DNA from: Quillaja saponaria
Taxonomy: Eukaryota; Streptophyta; Magnoliopsida; Fabales; Quillajaceae
Length of the DNA: 64,000 nucleotides
Direction: 5' to 3'
Assembly (NCBI GenBank): GCA_029379385.1
Contig: CM055617.1
Location: 10,945,532 to 11,009,531 of the forward strand
Below the pieces are notes generated by a model. It had not been told where the DNA came from and ran no database searches. It saw only the letters and a program-made list of their open reading frames with translations. The translations under genes and the position numbers were made by a program. Shown one piece after another: positions 12,700 through 25,991 of the stretch; position 1 is the stretch's first letter; the number at the start of each line of letters is the position of its first letter.

Positions 12700-12934
12700 T
12701 AGGGATTGAAAATTCGCTGCTTCTATGAACTCCAAGTTTTTCATGAATATCATGAAACTTTGCTGCTTCTCTGCTTTATCTGCATAAGAGCGCTCGTACT
12801 GAGCCATCCATTGCTCATGTTTGTCAGCAATGAATGTTTCACGCAAAGTGCGGGACATAGCATGGTATAAATGCGCATGCCCAGAAAAACATCAAAATTG
12901 TAATGATGAGTTTGCTCCCTAATGTATAAGCCAT
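12700..12934 (-). pseudogene. Papain-like cysteine protease, 5' fragment
   Basis: From the ATG at 12934 the minus strand encodes a signal-peptide-like start (MAYTLGSKLIIT, then ILMFFWACA). A one-base frame change follows, and from 12858 comes the start of the I29 inhibitor prodomain of papain-type proteases: ADKHEQWMAQYERSYAD, then FMKNLEFIE, matching the SAG12-like class. After the NLEFIE segment at about 12720 the similarity ends abruptly. Neither the rest of the prodomain nor the Cys/His/Asn catalytic domain is found downstream. A TATA box (13019-13026) lies about 85 bp upstream of the ATG, so the promoter end of a gene copy is preserved while the body was lost or replaced. The fragment cannot encode an active enzyme. 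Confidence 0.75.
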
Positions 12935-13018
12935 TGTGCACAGACAATAAGAGGCTTCTCTAACAATGGCTTTTACAGATTGATTAGCTGTGTGAGGAGG
13001 CAAGCATATAGTTCAGTC

Positions 13019-13026
13019 TATTTATA
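13019..13026 (-). promoter_or_regulatory. TATA box of the cysteine protease fragment
   Basis: The minus strand reads TATAAATA about 85 bp upstream of the ATG at 12934, a usual spacing for a plant promoter with a short 5' leader. Confidence 0.6.
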
Positions 13027-13080
13027 GAAGAATAGAACCCAGTTGGTGGTGTTAATCTTCGCTGGAAAAGGGTCCCAACT

Positions 13081-14113
13081 TCTCAGCGTGTGCAGTGAGT
13101 CAAGGGTGGGATGAAAAATGAATTGTGGAACTCTCATGTTCCGGCAATCAAGCAACTTATGCATTGGGATATTTTTGCTGTCAATGATTCTGATATTAGT
13201 GTTCCAGTCGTTGTTTAAGCAAAAAACAGAAAAAGAAAAAAGTTTTGCAGTTGTTTTGGTCTTTGAAGGGGTCATGTTAATTAGAAACCTCTTAGTATGC
13301 TGAAGTTTGTTTATTTTCTTCTAGTAAGTCAGTCTTCTAAAAAATTTCCCATTTTGTTATAGTTTATTAGGAATGAGATCTTTTAATTTTACATTTTAAA
13401 GATTTTAAATTTTCAGTTGTTTGCAATTAGTACAAAAGATAAAATGAAAATTAACTCCTTTGTTTGAGGAGCTTTTGCATATCTGCTAGTACAAAAGAGA
13501 AGTTACAGTTTAGAAGTAAAGGGATTAAAAAAATTCTCCTCTTGGGGGCAATGTCGGGCTAATGAAGTTGAACTGAACCATTAAGTTAGACTGAAAAATG
13601 TGGGATTTAAACAACCAATGAAGCATGAAATGTGTAGCTAGTAAAAATTAACAAAATTGCATAACCAGTCAAGCATGTAAGTACAAATTTATAAGTCTAC
13701 TCTCTAGTCCATCTCATACCTCAGTGATTCATACTCCAGCAATCAAGCTACGTATGCAATGAGTTATTTTTGCCCGTCAGTCACTCAGATATTAGTGTTC
13801 CAATTGTTGTTTAAGTAATACTAAAAAATAAAAAAATAAAACAGTGATGCAGAAAAATGAGGATAGAAATAATTTTATTGATTTATTTCTATCCTCCTCT
13901 TCCTGCATTAAAAAGTGTTGCAGTTGTTGAAGTTTTTGATGGGCTCTTGTTAATCAGAAACCAGTCTTTGTCTTCCACTGACTGAAGTTTGATTGTTTTC
14001 TTCTTTGTCAAGGCAGTCTTCCAAAAAATTTCCCATTTGTCAAAGAGACATTTATTACTAAGCAGGGTTTGGAAACAGTATCATTTTTTTTGTTTAATTG
14101 ATTTCTGGGTCTG
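13081..14113 (-). repeat. Duplicated cysteine-protease upstream region, copy 2
   Basis: 13246-14113 is the partner of 1-965. The segment 13081-13240 is itself an extra internal copy of the block at 13731-13870. The order is therefore block X, block Y, spacer, block X', block Y' going away from the protease ATG. It lies directly behind the protease promoter on the minus strand, so I read it as duplicated upstream DNA. Small open frames in it (13118-13303, 13275-13018) differ between copies and are not conserved as protein. Confidence 0.7.
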
Positions 14114-14162
14114 GTGTACAATCAGATAACTAATAGTACTGAAAATAAAAAGGTAGGAGAAG

Positions 14163-14520
14163 TATTTATTTGATATACAAATTGTAAAATTAAGATTAAT
14201 TTATATGTCAATTTATATAAGTTTGATATATATTTGTATATAAATTGAGTATATATGAAATATGTATTTAGTATGATAATTGCATAAGTCAATTTGGGTG
14301 TGAAATTATCTGTGAAATTATCATTGAGGACATACATAAATTAGGGTTTTTGGTGCATGTTGTATAAGCAAATTTATTAATATATATATATATATATATA
14401 TTATTTACTTATTAATATTATTTGTAAAATTATTATTTAAAACTAATTATAGTATATAATCAATTACAAAAAACAATATAATTTGATGGAGAGATTAATT
14501 AGGGTGATAAGGTAAGAGTT
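14163..14520 (+). repeat. Dispersed repeat, copy B (pairs with 3065-3400)
   Basis: Partner of the repeat at 3065-3400. It contains a (TA)n run near 14379-14400 that copy A lacks. It begins about 50 bp after the end of the duplicated protease upstream region, whereas copy A lies about 2.1 kb after its own. The extra DNA next to copy A includes the FAR1-like pseudogene. Confidence 0.6.
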
Positions 14521-16140
14521 AGGGAGTGACTATTATTATTTTACAAATTTAAGAGTATGTATAACATTTACTCTCACATATGACAAGAGGATGTTGCTAA
14601 AATGATACTTATGCTGATTGGCCAAATTTTTTAGATTGCTTCCGATAGTAATTGAACCCATTCGTCTGATTAGAACATCCAAACACACCCAATCGGTTGT
14701 TTGAACCCTCCAATTGATGTCCCAATCCTTATACCAAATAAGCTTCTAAGTGAACCTTAGAATTTGTGTTGTTTATTACTTGTCATTTTATTCAATAAAT
14801 TAGTAGATTTTTATAGTTCATGTAAGATCTTAATTGGGAGTTATGATTTTTGTCTCTCCGTTGTAGGGTGTTTTTGTCTCTTTTGATGGGAGCCATAAGT
14901 GTATATGTTGTTGTAAGTTCATTTTGTATTTTTATATATTGTAAGTAGTTACGAATGAAGAAAGGTAGGAAAACAACGGTTGATAAACATGGAGATATTG
15001 CTGTCCTCAAAGGAAATGCAAGGTGACAATTTCTGTCCACAAAGATCTTCCTTAGCATCAACTTCTCTCTTCATACTTTCGTATCTTCCCATCCAGTTCC
15101 CCATGAATTCTTTACTAACCAATACTTGGTACCATCTTCCCTCATTCCATAATCAACTGCAGTAACTCAGAAATGGGACAATAATCTCTCCTAGCCCCTA
15201 GGGCTAGAGTGTTGAATGGCCAAAATGTGCTGGAGCATAACAATGAAATTAAAGAATACCATCTTTAACATGTTAATTGTTTTTCTTATGAAATATATGC
15301 ATTTTTCCACTTGAAAACTCATACACACAAGAAAGTAGAAACTGAAACGACCATGCACCACTTTCTTCAATGTTTTTATCCAACCTATAGTTTCAGACTT
15401 TCAGTCAGAATATTTATTAAGGTTTATGTGTGTCTGCATGTGTTGGGGGGTGTAGGTAGGCTGAAACAAACCAGGCGAGAGGACAACAGTTTATCTGTAA
15501 CCATGAACTTCTATAAGGACTACACTAGTTATAACATCAGAGTAATGACTAAATTGAAAAGATTTCAGCATGTAGTTTTCTTACCAGAAGAGAGATGAAG
15601 AGGAGTTACGCATGACAACAATCACATAGCAAAGTTGGCGTAAAACAAATATACACAATATTACAAATTGGATTTTTCTTGATATTTCTCTGGTGATGCA
15701 ATGCAATTACAATGATGAGTCCTGTTATTAATATTAAATTACAACTACAACTACATCTTCAAAGACCGACATCAAATATTATATCAGACCATGGAATTTG
15801 GATAGCAACGTTTGAGAGGTGTCACCTGTGTCTGAATTTGACCCCACTGTAGTAAACACGAAATTCCAATATAATATTCCAGAATATCACGCTTAACTTT
15901 GAATTAAAGATATATATTGGTCAATATTAGTACTAGAATGAGTTACCTGTAATCGTAGAAATGGTTTTTCAAGTTTAGAATCAATAGGAAATAAAGATTG
16001 AAGCACATGAATGAGTAAAATTGCTCAACGAAATATTTGCCATGCGAGTACCTCAAGAAGGGTGGACCCAAACAAGAAGATCAACAGCCACATGTAAATT
16101 AATTATGCTTGGTTTGCTCCTATTTAACATCTACTATCAA
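14521..16140. other. Intergenic DNA without a recognised gene
   Basis: No frame resembles a protein family. The last part, up to 16140, probably contains the 3' UTR of the CofD-like gene on the minus strand. The frames at 15061-14792 and 15311-15598 have no domain or homology I recognise. Confidence 0.45.
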
Positions 16141-19100
16141 CTAAGCCTCCGAAGGTCTCGAGCTCATGTATCTGCCTATCAAATTGCCTAGAGCTTCTAT
16201 CAATGACTTCGGATCATATATAATTCCCACTTTGGGATCATTAATGGAGTCAACGACAACCTGAAAAAATCAAAATTCTCAGACGTTGTTATTTACAATC
16301 ACAGGATCTCTTCATCATCGACATAGATATCTCAACATATTGCTATCTGTCATTATCACAATACTATTTACAATTTTCAGAGATTTTCATAGAGAACTTT
16401 AGCAGTTAGAAAGATGAAATTCCGTTAAACACGTTAAACTTCTGTCCTAACACCATCCTCATCATGTCAGTGGTAACATTATAATTCTCTAGGAACGCAA
16501 TTTTAGTGATGGAAACTGAATTTCTTATGTTTTACATATAAAAGTAATCTCTGTAGAAAAGGAGATAAAAAAGACAAAGTTAACTCAATAATGAAATGTT
16601 TTTGCTTCATAGTTGAATTAAATAAACAAGTTCTTATAGCAAAAAGAACCTTGTCCCTAGTACTTATAATACTTAGCACACATACCACATCAAAGATTCC
16701 TTGATCAGTCAAGCATTGAACATCCACAGGAATTTCACCACCTCTGGGCACCAAAAGGGTATTGACGTATTGAACCGGCTAAACAGAGACATAAACTGTA
16801 ATAAATGACATGTATCAAACCAGCAAAGAAAAAGTATCTTTGCAGTGTGTATTTAAGCTCATTAGTTAGTGAACATCTATCAGTGGGCTGAACATTTCAT
16901 CTTCTATTTAGCAGAGAATAATAATAGGAACAGTTTAAAGAAAACATTTATAATGACATTGATAGATTGATAATGTCTATTACTCTATTTTAGTTAAACA
17001 TCTTTCATCTTCCATATTTATTTTAAAGGAGGGTGCAAGATGAAAGAACAAAAACACATGCAACAACAAATCCTACAAAGGCACCAATATGGAGTGATCG
17101 AATACAAGTTGCAGACATCAAAAGAAGAAAGGAGACAAAGCCAAATAAGATCCAGCAAAGGTGGATAATAAAAAGATGAGGTTATGAAAAGCATAAAAGT
17201 ATCTAGAACAAAAAGTAGGGAAGATCAATACAGCTTAAAATGGGTTAGAGGTCAATTATACCATGAGAACACATCCTGATTTATCAACTTGTCGAGGTAT
17301 CTGTAATAAAAGGGTATTAATACAAAAGGGAAGTTTGCAATTTTATTTCTTCTATGAAGAGTTTTATTTTGTGAAGGTTATGACATATTACACACAATTC
17401 ATAAAATGGAAAATAGGACAAGAATAAATCAAACAAGTAGAATAACCAAAGGAACTAAAATCTGTGTGTAAACTTTTTTATGAGAAGGTGCTTCGGGAAA
17501 AATCTAAAAGAAAGAAGAAAAATATTTCACACGTCCATACTACAATTTACATTTGATGACAATGATTGCTGTTCTGGAAGATGAATGGGAATGGGTAGAG
17601 AAAAAAATAACGTAAGTAGAGAATAATTCCAGTGCAGCTAGAAAATAATTTGATATTAATTATTGAAATGCCAAATGATTGCATTTGCAAATCACATTTA
17701 ACCATCTTTACATGAGGAAATAAGACTTTCCTAATAGCTAAATTTATTCTTTTCAGATCCATTAACAATGTAGCACTTGGTATTGATGCAAATATGTGCA
17801 AACTATATATAATACTAACTTCCTTAAGCAACTCCAAGTGAATTAAATGCATTACTTTAACCAGAACCAACATAAGAAAATGGACATTAGGTACTTTGGA
17901 AGGTAACAGCATCCAACTCACTTACAATGTTCTCTAGACGATTACAAGGATCTCCATATGTTCGATTCAGAGCATTTGTAATGGCAGTTACAAAGCAAGA
18001 AGCAGAAAAACCACTTGTCTCACGATCATATGTCCCATTCAACAGAAGTACCTATTTTTTTCATCCACTAAATTAATTATGTTAAAATCCAGAAAAATCT
18101 TTCCCAGTGTAACCGATATCCAAACATGAGGCCAACTTGATTGTGAAATCAAAATTTCTAACATGAAGGACATTGGTAAATACAATGCAACTAAGCAAGA
18201 AATTGTATAACAACCTTCACTATCAAGAGACACGTGCTAGATATCATGGTGGGAAAAGTACCTTGAGGCAGGACCTTGACGAAATAATCTCCCCAATGCC
18301 AAGCAAAACCTGGAAACATGTTATAAGTGATGAAGATTACATACAAAGTTTTTTTCTCATTTATCAACCAAAAAACATCTATGGGCAGATAGAATTGTCT
18401 GTAGAAAAGAGCATATCCGGTATATCTGTATAATATTTATATGTATTCAAACATCAAGATTTATTAGATTACATACAATTGACAGTGTGCAAAATCAAAA
18501 AGGTCCAATACAAAAGTGGATTCAATCTAGAGCAAGGCACATGGCTGCTTGCCTCCTTTAGATGCAAAACAAAACAAAAGGTCCAAATTGTTCCCTGCAG
18601 AGACTGCTCCCAGCCCCTTCTTTCCTGTCCAGTGTGTAGGCAACTACACATGCTCCTAGCTAAAAGTAAGGCCCAGTAGAAGAGGTGTATTTTTCATTTT
18701 TACTAAAGCGAATAGAAATAATCACTTATGGAATGTCATGTCAAATGACTACTTTGATGTATAACCTATCACACAATATGTGAAAACAATATTTTAGCCT
18801 TCCAAATGCTCAGGAAACCAAATTCCCAATTTCATCTGCTTTAGCTCATTTCCTATCAATCATTTTTCACCAGCTGTAAGTTCAGAGCTGAATACAAAGC
18901 ATCAACTCTCCACAGAACCCTCAGAAAGTTGTTTAAATTCAGAGTTTTCAGGTTTTTGGGACACATTAACTAACAAGGTTAGGACACATAATCATGAAAG
19001 TGTCAAGTTTGAAATAAGAACTACTTCATGTAAAATGCTACTTCATGAACAGAGGACTGTTGCTTACAATAAATATGTAATGATGCTGCTTCATTAACAC

Positions 19101-22100
19101 AGAACTTAAAGAAAATAACAGCTAAATATAGATGGGATCAATTACCAGTGATGGGCAGATGGAAGTGAAAAGGGACCCCATGGCATACACAATGCAGTCG
19201 ACATTATTCAATTGCTCCAGGACAGCAGGATTTGCTGTCGGGAAGACCTAGGCAATAAAAACAGAAAAAGAACAGGAATTGCATATATGTGAATTCTAGT
19301 TACATTTCCTGCAGTAGGAAGAATGAACATATCAAAGCAGGATAGCACTTGCAACCAAGAAAAAATATGGTAAAATGTAACAACAGATAAAGAGCACAGC
19401 CACTTTATTTTCAAATAGCAGGGAAACTTGGAAAGAACCACCATAGAATTTAAAACATGACGACAGCTAATAGTTCCGAGTTAAGGGAAGGCTCGAACCT
19501 TGATGTCATTTTAAAGTCTATATACCAAATCTATGTAGCATAAAACAAGATATGAGAAATTTGGAAGAAACACAATACAAAAGTAAAACAGCATAAAATA
19601 TATAAATAACCGTTATAAAATGCAACAAACACTTTAATATGAGGTCATCAACATATTAAACCATAATTGCAGGTTCAATTACTTTTTTATAATTTATGTA
19701 TATTTTATATTTTGAAAGGCATATAATAGACACCCCACCACTGTTTGAATACCAAACTTCTATGGCTCCATTCCCTTTTTCCCTTTGTATAACAGAAGTA
19801 CATAACAGTTATTAGAATGAATTTCTTTCTATTTATCTTGGGTTAAGATCATATGAGCATGATTTGTACAACAAATTGATTTTTCTATCAATGTAAAACA
19901 ATTAAGAGAAACAAAACAATCCATTTACCTCATGTAGTAAGTTTTTTCCCTCACTTGACATGTAGAACACCCGCTTTATTCTTGAAGGAAGTGCTGGAAC
20001 TGAAGAGCTTCCCTATCCATTAGAATGAATCAGAAAAGTTTTGTTACACAAATGCCCAGAACTAGCAGAAAAATAAAAAATCAATCAACAAATAATCTAT
20101 TGCCTTCAACTGTACCTAAACCCTAATCATTATATGCAAATAGAAAGTGGTTTTAAGAACCCAAACCAAGATACCCCGTTTATGTAGATCTTTATCACCA
20201 CAGTGTTGGACTAAACTAAGTTTAATCATTTGTCATTTCAGAAACCTCAAAGACGTGGTGTTCCCACCCGTTCTGAACTCTAATGCTACTTTCACCATTC
20301 AACACCATTATCACTATGATGTAAGTTGTGTCAGCAAATGCACAACCCAAGCACCAACCCCGCTACCCACTATCACCCTTACTACCACCATTGCATCACC
20401 CCAAAGACCATAAGCTTTCCCCTTTTTGTAATTAAGTAGAGGCTTAAAACTATGTATAATCTTCATTTCTTAATTTCCTTTTATTCAGAAGAAATTTAGG
20501 AAAAAAATGTAGTATAGGCTTCGTAAAATAAAATGTACTAATACCTTATTAATAGGTTCCATGGATCCATTAGTAGGATGAGAAATTTCATTCTGACCAC
20601 GTATTATAGTCCCATCCTGAATGGAAATTGCAGAAATTATAAATAGTGTAAGGAGTAAAAATATATATATATATATCTTTATCATCATACCCATAATTCA
20701 CACCCTAATGTAAGTCTGTCATTGGTTGAAATGACTGGTAGGACAAGACTTTCAGAGGGAATATCTGAAACACGTGAAAACAAAAATATTGCAGCATCTA
20801 AAGACTGAAAAAATATGCGAGCCCCTGCAAAAAAGAAATTTCCAATGCTGCAAAATTTGTAGGAGTCAGTTAGGTTATACTGATGTGCGACAAGAAAATA
20901 ATCATATGCTAAAGTCAAAAATACCATAATTGAACTCTCTTACAGATGTGACACACATAAAAATTGGCTTAGCAATTGAAATTAATCATCCAAAAGCAAA
21001 GATTTCTAATTGAAAATGTCGAAGTTAAAGCAAGACAGATCACAACTTGCAAATAAAAATTTAATAGAAGCAATCTTATACAACAGGAAGCATTCTATTT
21101 TTGTTTGGGAGGCCAGGTGGTCAAGTGAAAGCAATTAAAGCAGTTGTACCCATATATTTTCCATCATCTAGTATTTAGCAGAGAAGTCCAGAGTTAAGCA
21201 ATATGGCGCATGAATAGCATACTTAAGAATGAACTATACTCTTTTAGAAGCCTATACTCTAGTGTTATGTGTCCCACAACACTAAGGATGACTTTTTTGT
21301 ACAACAATATGTGGGTTTTGTAGTTAAGAAAATTTTCTAGTCGACATTTATTTCAAAATTATTGAGCCAGCAGTATCTGCGGTTGTGGGTTGTCTTGCAA
21401 CCTGTAGGTATTAATTCATTGGTTAGTGATTGAGTAGCCTTCATGTGTCTTGTTAGTTAGCTTCTCACCAAACATCGTGATCCTGATTGAAAAGAGAAGT
21501 CATAGATTATATATACTTACTTTCCATATATAGGGAAAACCAATATAAGTTCTTGTCAGAGTAGACCTTAAGAAACCAAATGTGAAGTCATATAAATGAG
21601 AAGGTTTTGAATTTTAACAGCAAAATCAAGACTAACAAGCAAGCTTAAGTGCAATACTTCTAAATATGAAGGTCTTGTCAAATCTACCATGTTTTTCCAA
21701 TTAAAGATTCTTACATACCACCCTGCAAAGTGAACCCAATTCTTTCCACTTTATTATCATACTTTTTTCTCCTTGCCACTGTCTCATATATGAACATAAG
21801 TTTAACAAAAGCAACCTGCTATGCTGCATTTTAATAGCCGGATCACGAATCTCAAACCTAAGGAACATAGTTATAATTCCTTAGCATAATACTGCATTTA
21901 CAGAACCACTACACATAAAAAACTTGACCATCCATTAGCGTATTTCTAGAATGCTACAGATATTCCCTCCTTATACATTATCAACATAGCCACCAAAAAT
22001 CTTACAAATGCAAAAAGGAATATGGCAGAATAACAATGAAAGCAGGGTAACATCTGGCTCAAAAAAAAAAAAAAACACCTTCCATTGCTGAAACAGAACG

Positions 22101-24386
22101 ACTCTTCAGACCTCCGGAGAATCTGTACACAGAAAGACCATATTTCATACCAACCATCAGTAATAGAATCATAGAATAAAAGAGACCAAGATGTAATATA
22201 TAATATTGAAAGACAAACAAAGATCTAAATGTGTAAAATGATAATTTATGAATATTAACCAATTCTTAGCAACTTAATAAGGAATTTTTATGATTCAGAA
22301 ACCTCAAAAAAGATTGTGAAATTTTGCAATATGAGACCAAAACAATTGTAGACAATCAGTACTGAAAGAAAATTGAATCGGTTGACAACAAATAGAACAA
22401 GAGATAGTCTTTAGCGTTCTAGAACTACCTGATCTTGAAAATAAGCCAGAAAAGTTTGAATGGTCTCCCTATAGGGTCTTGATACGCCTATCCACAAAGA
22501 ATGATTGCCTTCCACAATAGCATACCTGTCAAATTCTCAACTCAGCATACTATTACTCATACCCCAACCAAACATTACCTAGCAAGTAAACGAGATAAAC
22601 TCAGACTATATAATGTATAGAACAACCAGATTTGCAAAAATTAAAATGGAAAACGGAACAGATCTATCTTTTAATTAGAGAAAAATGACGTAATGTATAT
22701 AAACCTATATAACAAAAGATTGTTCTATGCATCTGACTTATTAAGCATGGATGTTTCTAAGTAGTGATGGAGAGCCATAATGTATTGTATCATACACAAC
22801 ACTCACACCAAATCTAAAGGTTACTGATAGAGAAGTCTTTGAATTTTGCAGTGTGTTGTTGTGTCTATTCCATGTGCCTGTCTGCTTCTTAGCATCTAAT
22901 AGTCAGGACTCAAGACCCTAAGCAACTAAAGTAGGATGTAGCATCTACACAGATATACAGCAGCAACAGGGAAGTCCTATATGCTCTTAACTTGCTAGCT
23001 ATAATCAATCCAAGATTTGAATAAAACCTAAAAATATTGATTCATCGAAAAAAACAAAACAACTCTAATTCACTGAAAATTCTCATTGCTCATGAAGTAG
23101 AAGACATGATGTCATTGGTTAATAATGTTTAAGTTAACTAGTACAAAAATGAACATGAATCAAAAGAACAAAAAGAGTAGGGAGAGTATAATTGTCCTCA
23201 TTACAACAGTAACAGAGGCCATAAAGAGCTTGAAGATGAAACATATTAAAAGAATAAAAAAGCTCCGTTTTCTATAATCTATATAACCCTTGTAAGACTG
23301 ACTACCAATAGCTTAAGTTTTTTGGAGTGACTAGTGGGCCGAAAAGTAGAATTATATGACTCTTATCAACAACTGATCAATGCAAAAAACAAAAAAAAGG
23401 AAGAACATAGAAAATTGTTCACATGCAGAAGGCATTGCAAACATTCTCAAAGATTTACAGTACCACTCAGATTTTGCCTGTTCTGGGTCAAGTGGTAAAC
23501 GATGACCAAGCAATTTTCGGACTGCAAGCGCCTCAGCAGTACTTTGATCAGACAATCTCAGACACCTAGAACGTATGTCTCCAACTGCTGGACCACCTAT
23601 AACAGAACCAATTAATCAACCTTCTTCTCATATTAAGAAAATAACTCTCCTCCACTCCAACATTAAAATTTGGAAGACAAAGGCATAATCTCAAAGTCAG
23701 AAGCAATGATAGGAAATCTTTTTAATTTTATTTTTTTTAATCAGGATTGGAACTAAGATCATTTTCTAACTCACACCTTGCCCCACCTCCTGATAGGCCC
23801 AAATAGACAGAATAGAGGAATTCCAGACAGAGGTAATTGAATGCAAAAGTTGGAACCTTCATGCTCTTCACTGATTCTTATATTTCTTTCTAGTTGTAAT
23901 TAGACTCATTCATGTTCAAAAGGGACCAAAACAATATAAAGATTGTCTAAATTAAGGAATTATACTATCTTCCATGACGGTCATCGGTCCTGGTTCATAT
24001 ATATATATATACACATACATACATAAATATATTTAAAAACTAACTAATAAATAAAAAATTGCAAAGGGATACTTGGACATAAAAAGTTACCAAGCACGCG
24101 AACAATCTCAGCTGTACTTCCACCATCATCTGAAACAGGGAGAACATGAGCAACACTAGTAGTAAAGCTTTTAAGTTCTTCCACCACACCATTGAACGCA
24201 GTCCCACCTACAACAATGGCATAACATCAAAACACAAGTAACTATTCAAATTACGCCAGATGAGCTTAGAATTTTCGCAAGATGTGAAATTACACCTGAA
24301 AAGACAAGCAAAGAAGGCTGATTGTGATTGGGGTTAGGGTTTGAGGAGCATCGGCATTGGTGGTGATGTGAAGGAAGGGAAGCCAT
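16141..24386 (-). CDS. CofD/YvcK (UPF0052) family protein, 14 exons
   Basis: Exons (minus): 24386-24296, 24207-24091, 23596-23464, 22525-22429, 22122-22079, 20847-20691, 20616-20545, 20012-19929, 19247-19146, 18309-18262, 18051-17926, 17300-17262, 16778-16686, 16260-16141. All borders are GT..AG, phases agree, and the sum is 1323 nt (440 aa plus stop). Motifs: GGTAFN (31-36) and SDDGGST (56-62), the nucleotide/phosphate-binding loops of the family; GDIRSR (75-80); SIGNFFFAG (161-169). Relatives are archaeal CofD (2-phospho-L-lactate transferase in F420 synthesis) and bacterial YvcK/GlmR (UDP-sugar binding, cell-wall carbon control). Plants are not known to make F420, so a role in that pathway should not be assumed. 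An in-frame upstream ATG at 24527 would add 47 residues, Ser/Pro-rich, possibly a targeting extension; I chose the internal ATG because the core starts soon after it. No lesion is seen. Confidence 0.9.
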
Positions 24387-24533
24387 GGAAGAAGAAGAAG
24401 AAGATGAAAAAGGGAATCTGGGGAAGTTGAGAGGGAGTGTCTTACAGAATTGGGGACGCGGGTCGCAACCAACTCTCTCCCATATTCCCGCGTCTTCTAC
24501 AGGCACAACATGCACCAAACAAGACAACTTGCT

Positions 24534-24597
24534 ATTTTCTTTTCTTTTTCTTATTTTTCTGAATTGTTGATGTCAGCTCCGAACCACATGGAACTGA

Positions 24598-24631
<34 letters not shown>

Positions 24632-25991
24632 TCATCTACAATAAATATTTATGAGAAAAAAGAAAGTTATATCCCGTTTATGTATCTCATATCATTAATT
24701 TTTGGTGATCATATGCAAAATATAATAATTATCTTGAAATTCATTAAAAGAATTTATTTGAAATTTTCCACAATTGTTTGGTGAAATATCAATAAAATGT
24801 GTTTGACAGTACATATAAAATAAGATAAATTGCATAATATGATAGAATTACATACATATCTACATTTCTTCTGAGATTTTACAATTCTTAGTTATATTGG
24901 GAGAGAAACAAATTATATAGTTTTTAAACTAAAATAAATAAATAAATTGGAAAAATAGAATGGAAAATAAGGGAGCGAGGAGGAGGAGGGAGTATTTGAT
25001 GAGCATTTGGGAGTTTTTTAAATTATTATTATTATTATTTTGGTAAGTTATCTTATCTGTCTTAATACTCACAATTTTAAAAAAAAAATTATAATTATGC
25101 TTCAACATGATAAAAATTAATAAATAAATAAAACTTTTTGTCCTATTATGTGACATGATCCAAACATGCAATTAGGTCAAACAGTACATAAATACCTTAT
25201 TCAACCCTCAGGAATACCAAACAGGGCTTAATAGTATATATATATTTCCTATAAAAAAAAAAAGAAGAAAAAAAAGAGAGATGAACATCAAAATTAATGA
25301 GAGAAGATTGAATGGGAGGTGGGAGTTCTTTTATGTAAAAGGTGGTGGTGATGTTGGAGTATTATTTTTTGGATGTGAGTGTGGGGTACTCTACGTGTCT
25401 TTTCATTTTCTGAACTAAGAACATTGAACTAGGTTCGCAAGCTACTAATTAAAATCCTAGTGCTTTGATCGAGCAAACATACATGCTTCATATGTTTGAT
25501 TTAGCTTTTAAAACAGTTTTTTGGTTTAAGCTTTGTACAAATTTATTTGATAATAGAGATTTTATTTTTTAAACTTCAAGAAAAACAAGTTTTGGATTTT
25601 TAAAGTCTTAAAAATTGTTAAAAGCTTAACATAGAAAATAACGGAAGTTCAAATAAGTGTTATTAATTATTTTATTTAGATAAATATAACCATAATATTT
25701 GTCAAACTAGTTTTTTTAGTAATTTAATACACAATATTCTTTTTCAAAAAATTAAAAAACAAATAACTTTTTATATCTTACAATATTTTTACATTAACTA
25801 ATCCAAATACTTTTTTAGTTTTTTATCTAACAAGTTTTAAACAGCTCTACTTAAAAAGTATTTTTACACACAGTTTAACCAAACAGTGTCACTATTTCTC
25901 AACATGTATTTGAGAATTGTTCTTATTCAATAATTAGTCACAAGTTACCAAGTTTATCTTTTTGTCAACCTATATTAACTTAACCTTAACT
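24534..25991. other. Intergenic DNA upstream of the CofD-like gene
   Basis: No gene recognised. A run of about 30 T residues at 24600-24630 and several A/T-rich tracts are present. The part next to 24530 should hold the promoter and 5' UTR of the CofD-like gene; I see no clear TATA box. Confidence 0.4.

Noticed and set aside
14379..14400. (TA)n runs here and near 27380, 49103 and 28761
   Set aside because: Ordinary microsatellites, common in plant intergenic DNA.
18173..18679. Plus-strand frames between CofD-like exons
   Set aside because: They lie in introns or overlap an exon in antisense, and no family match was seen.
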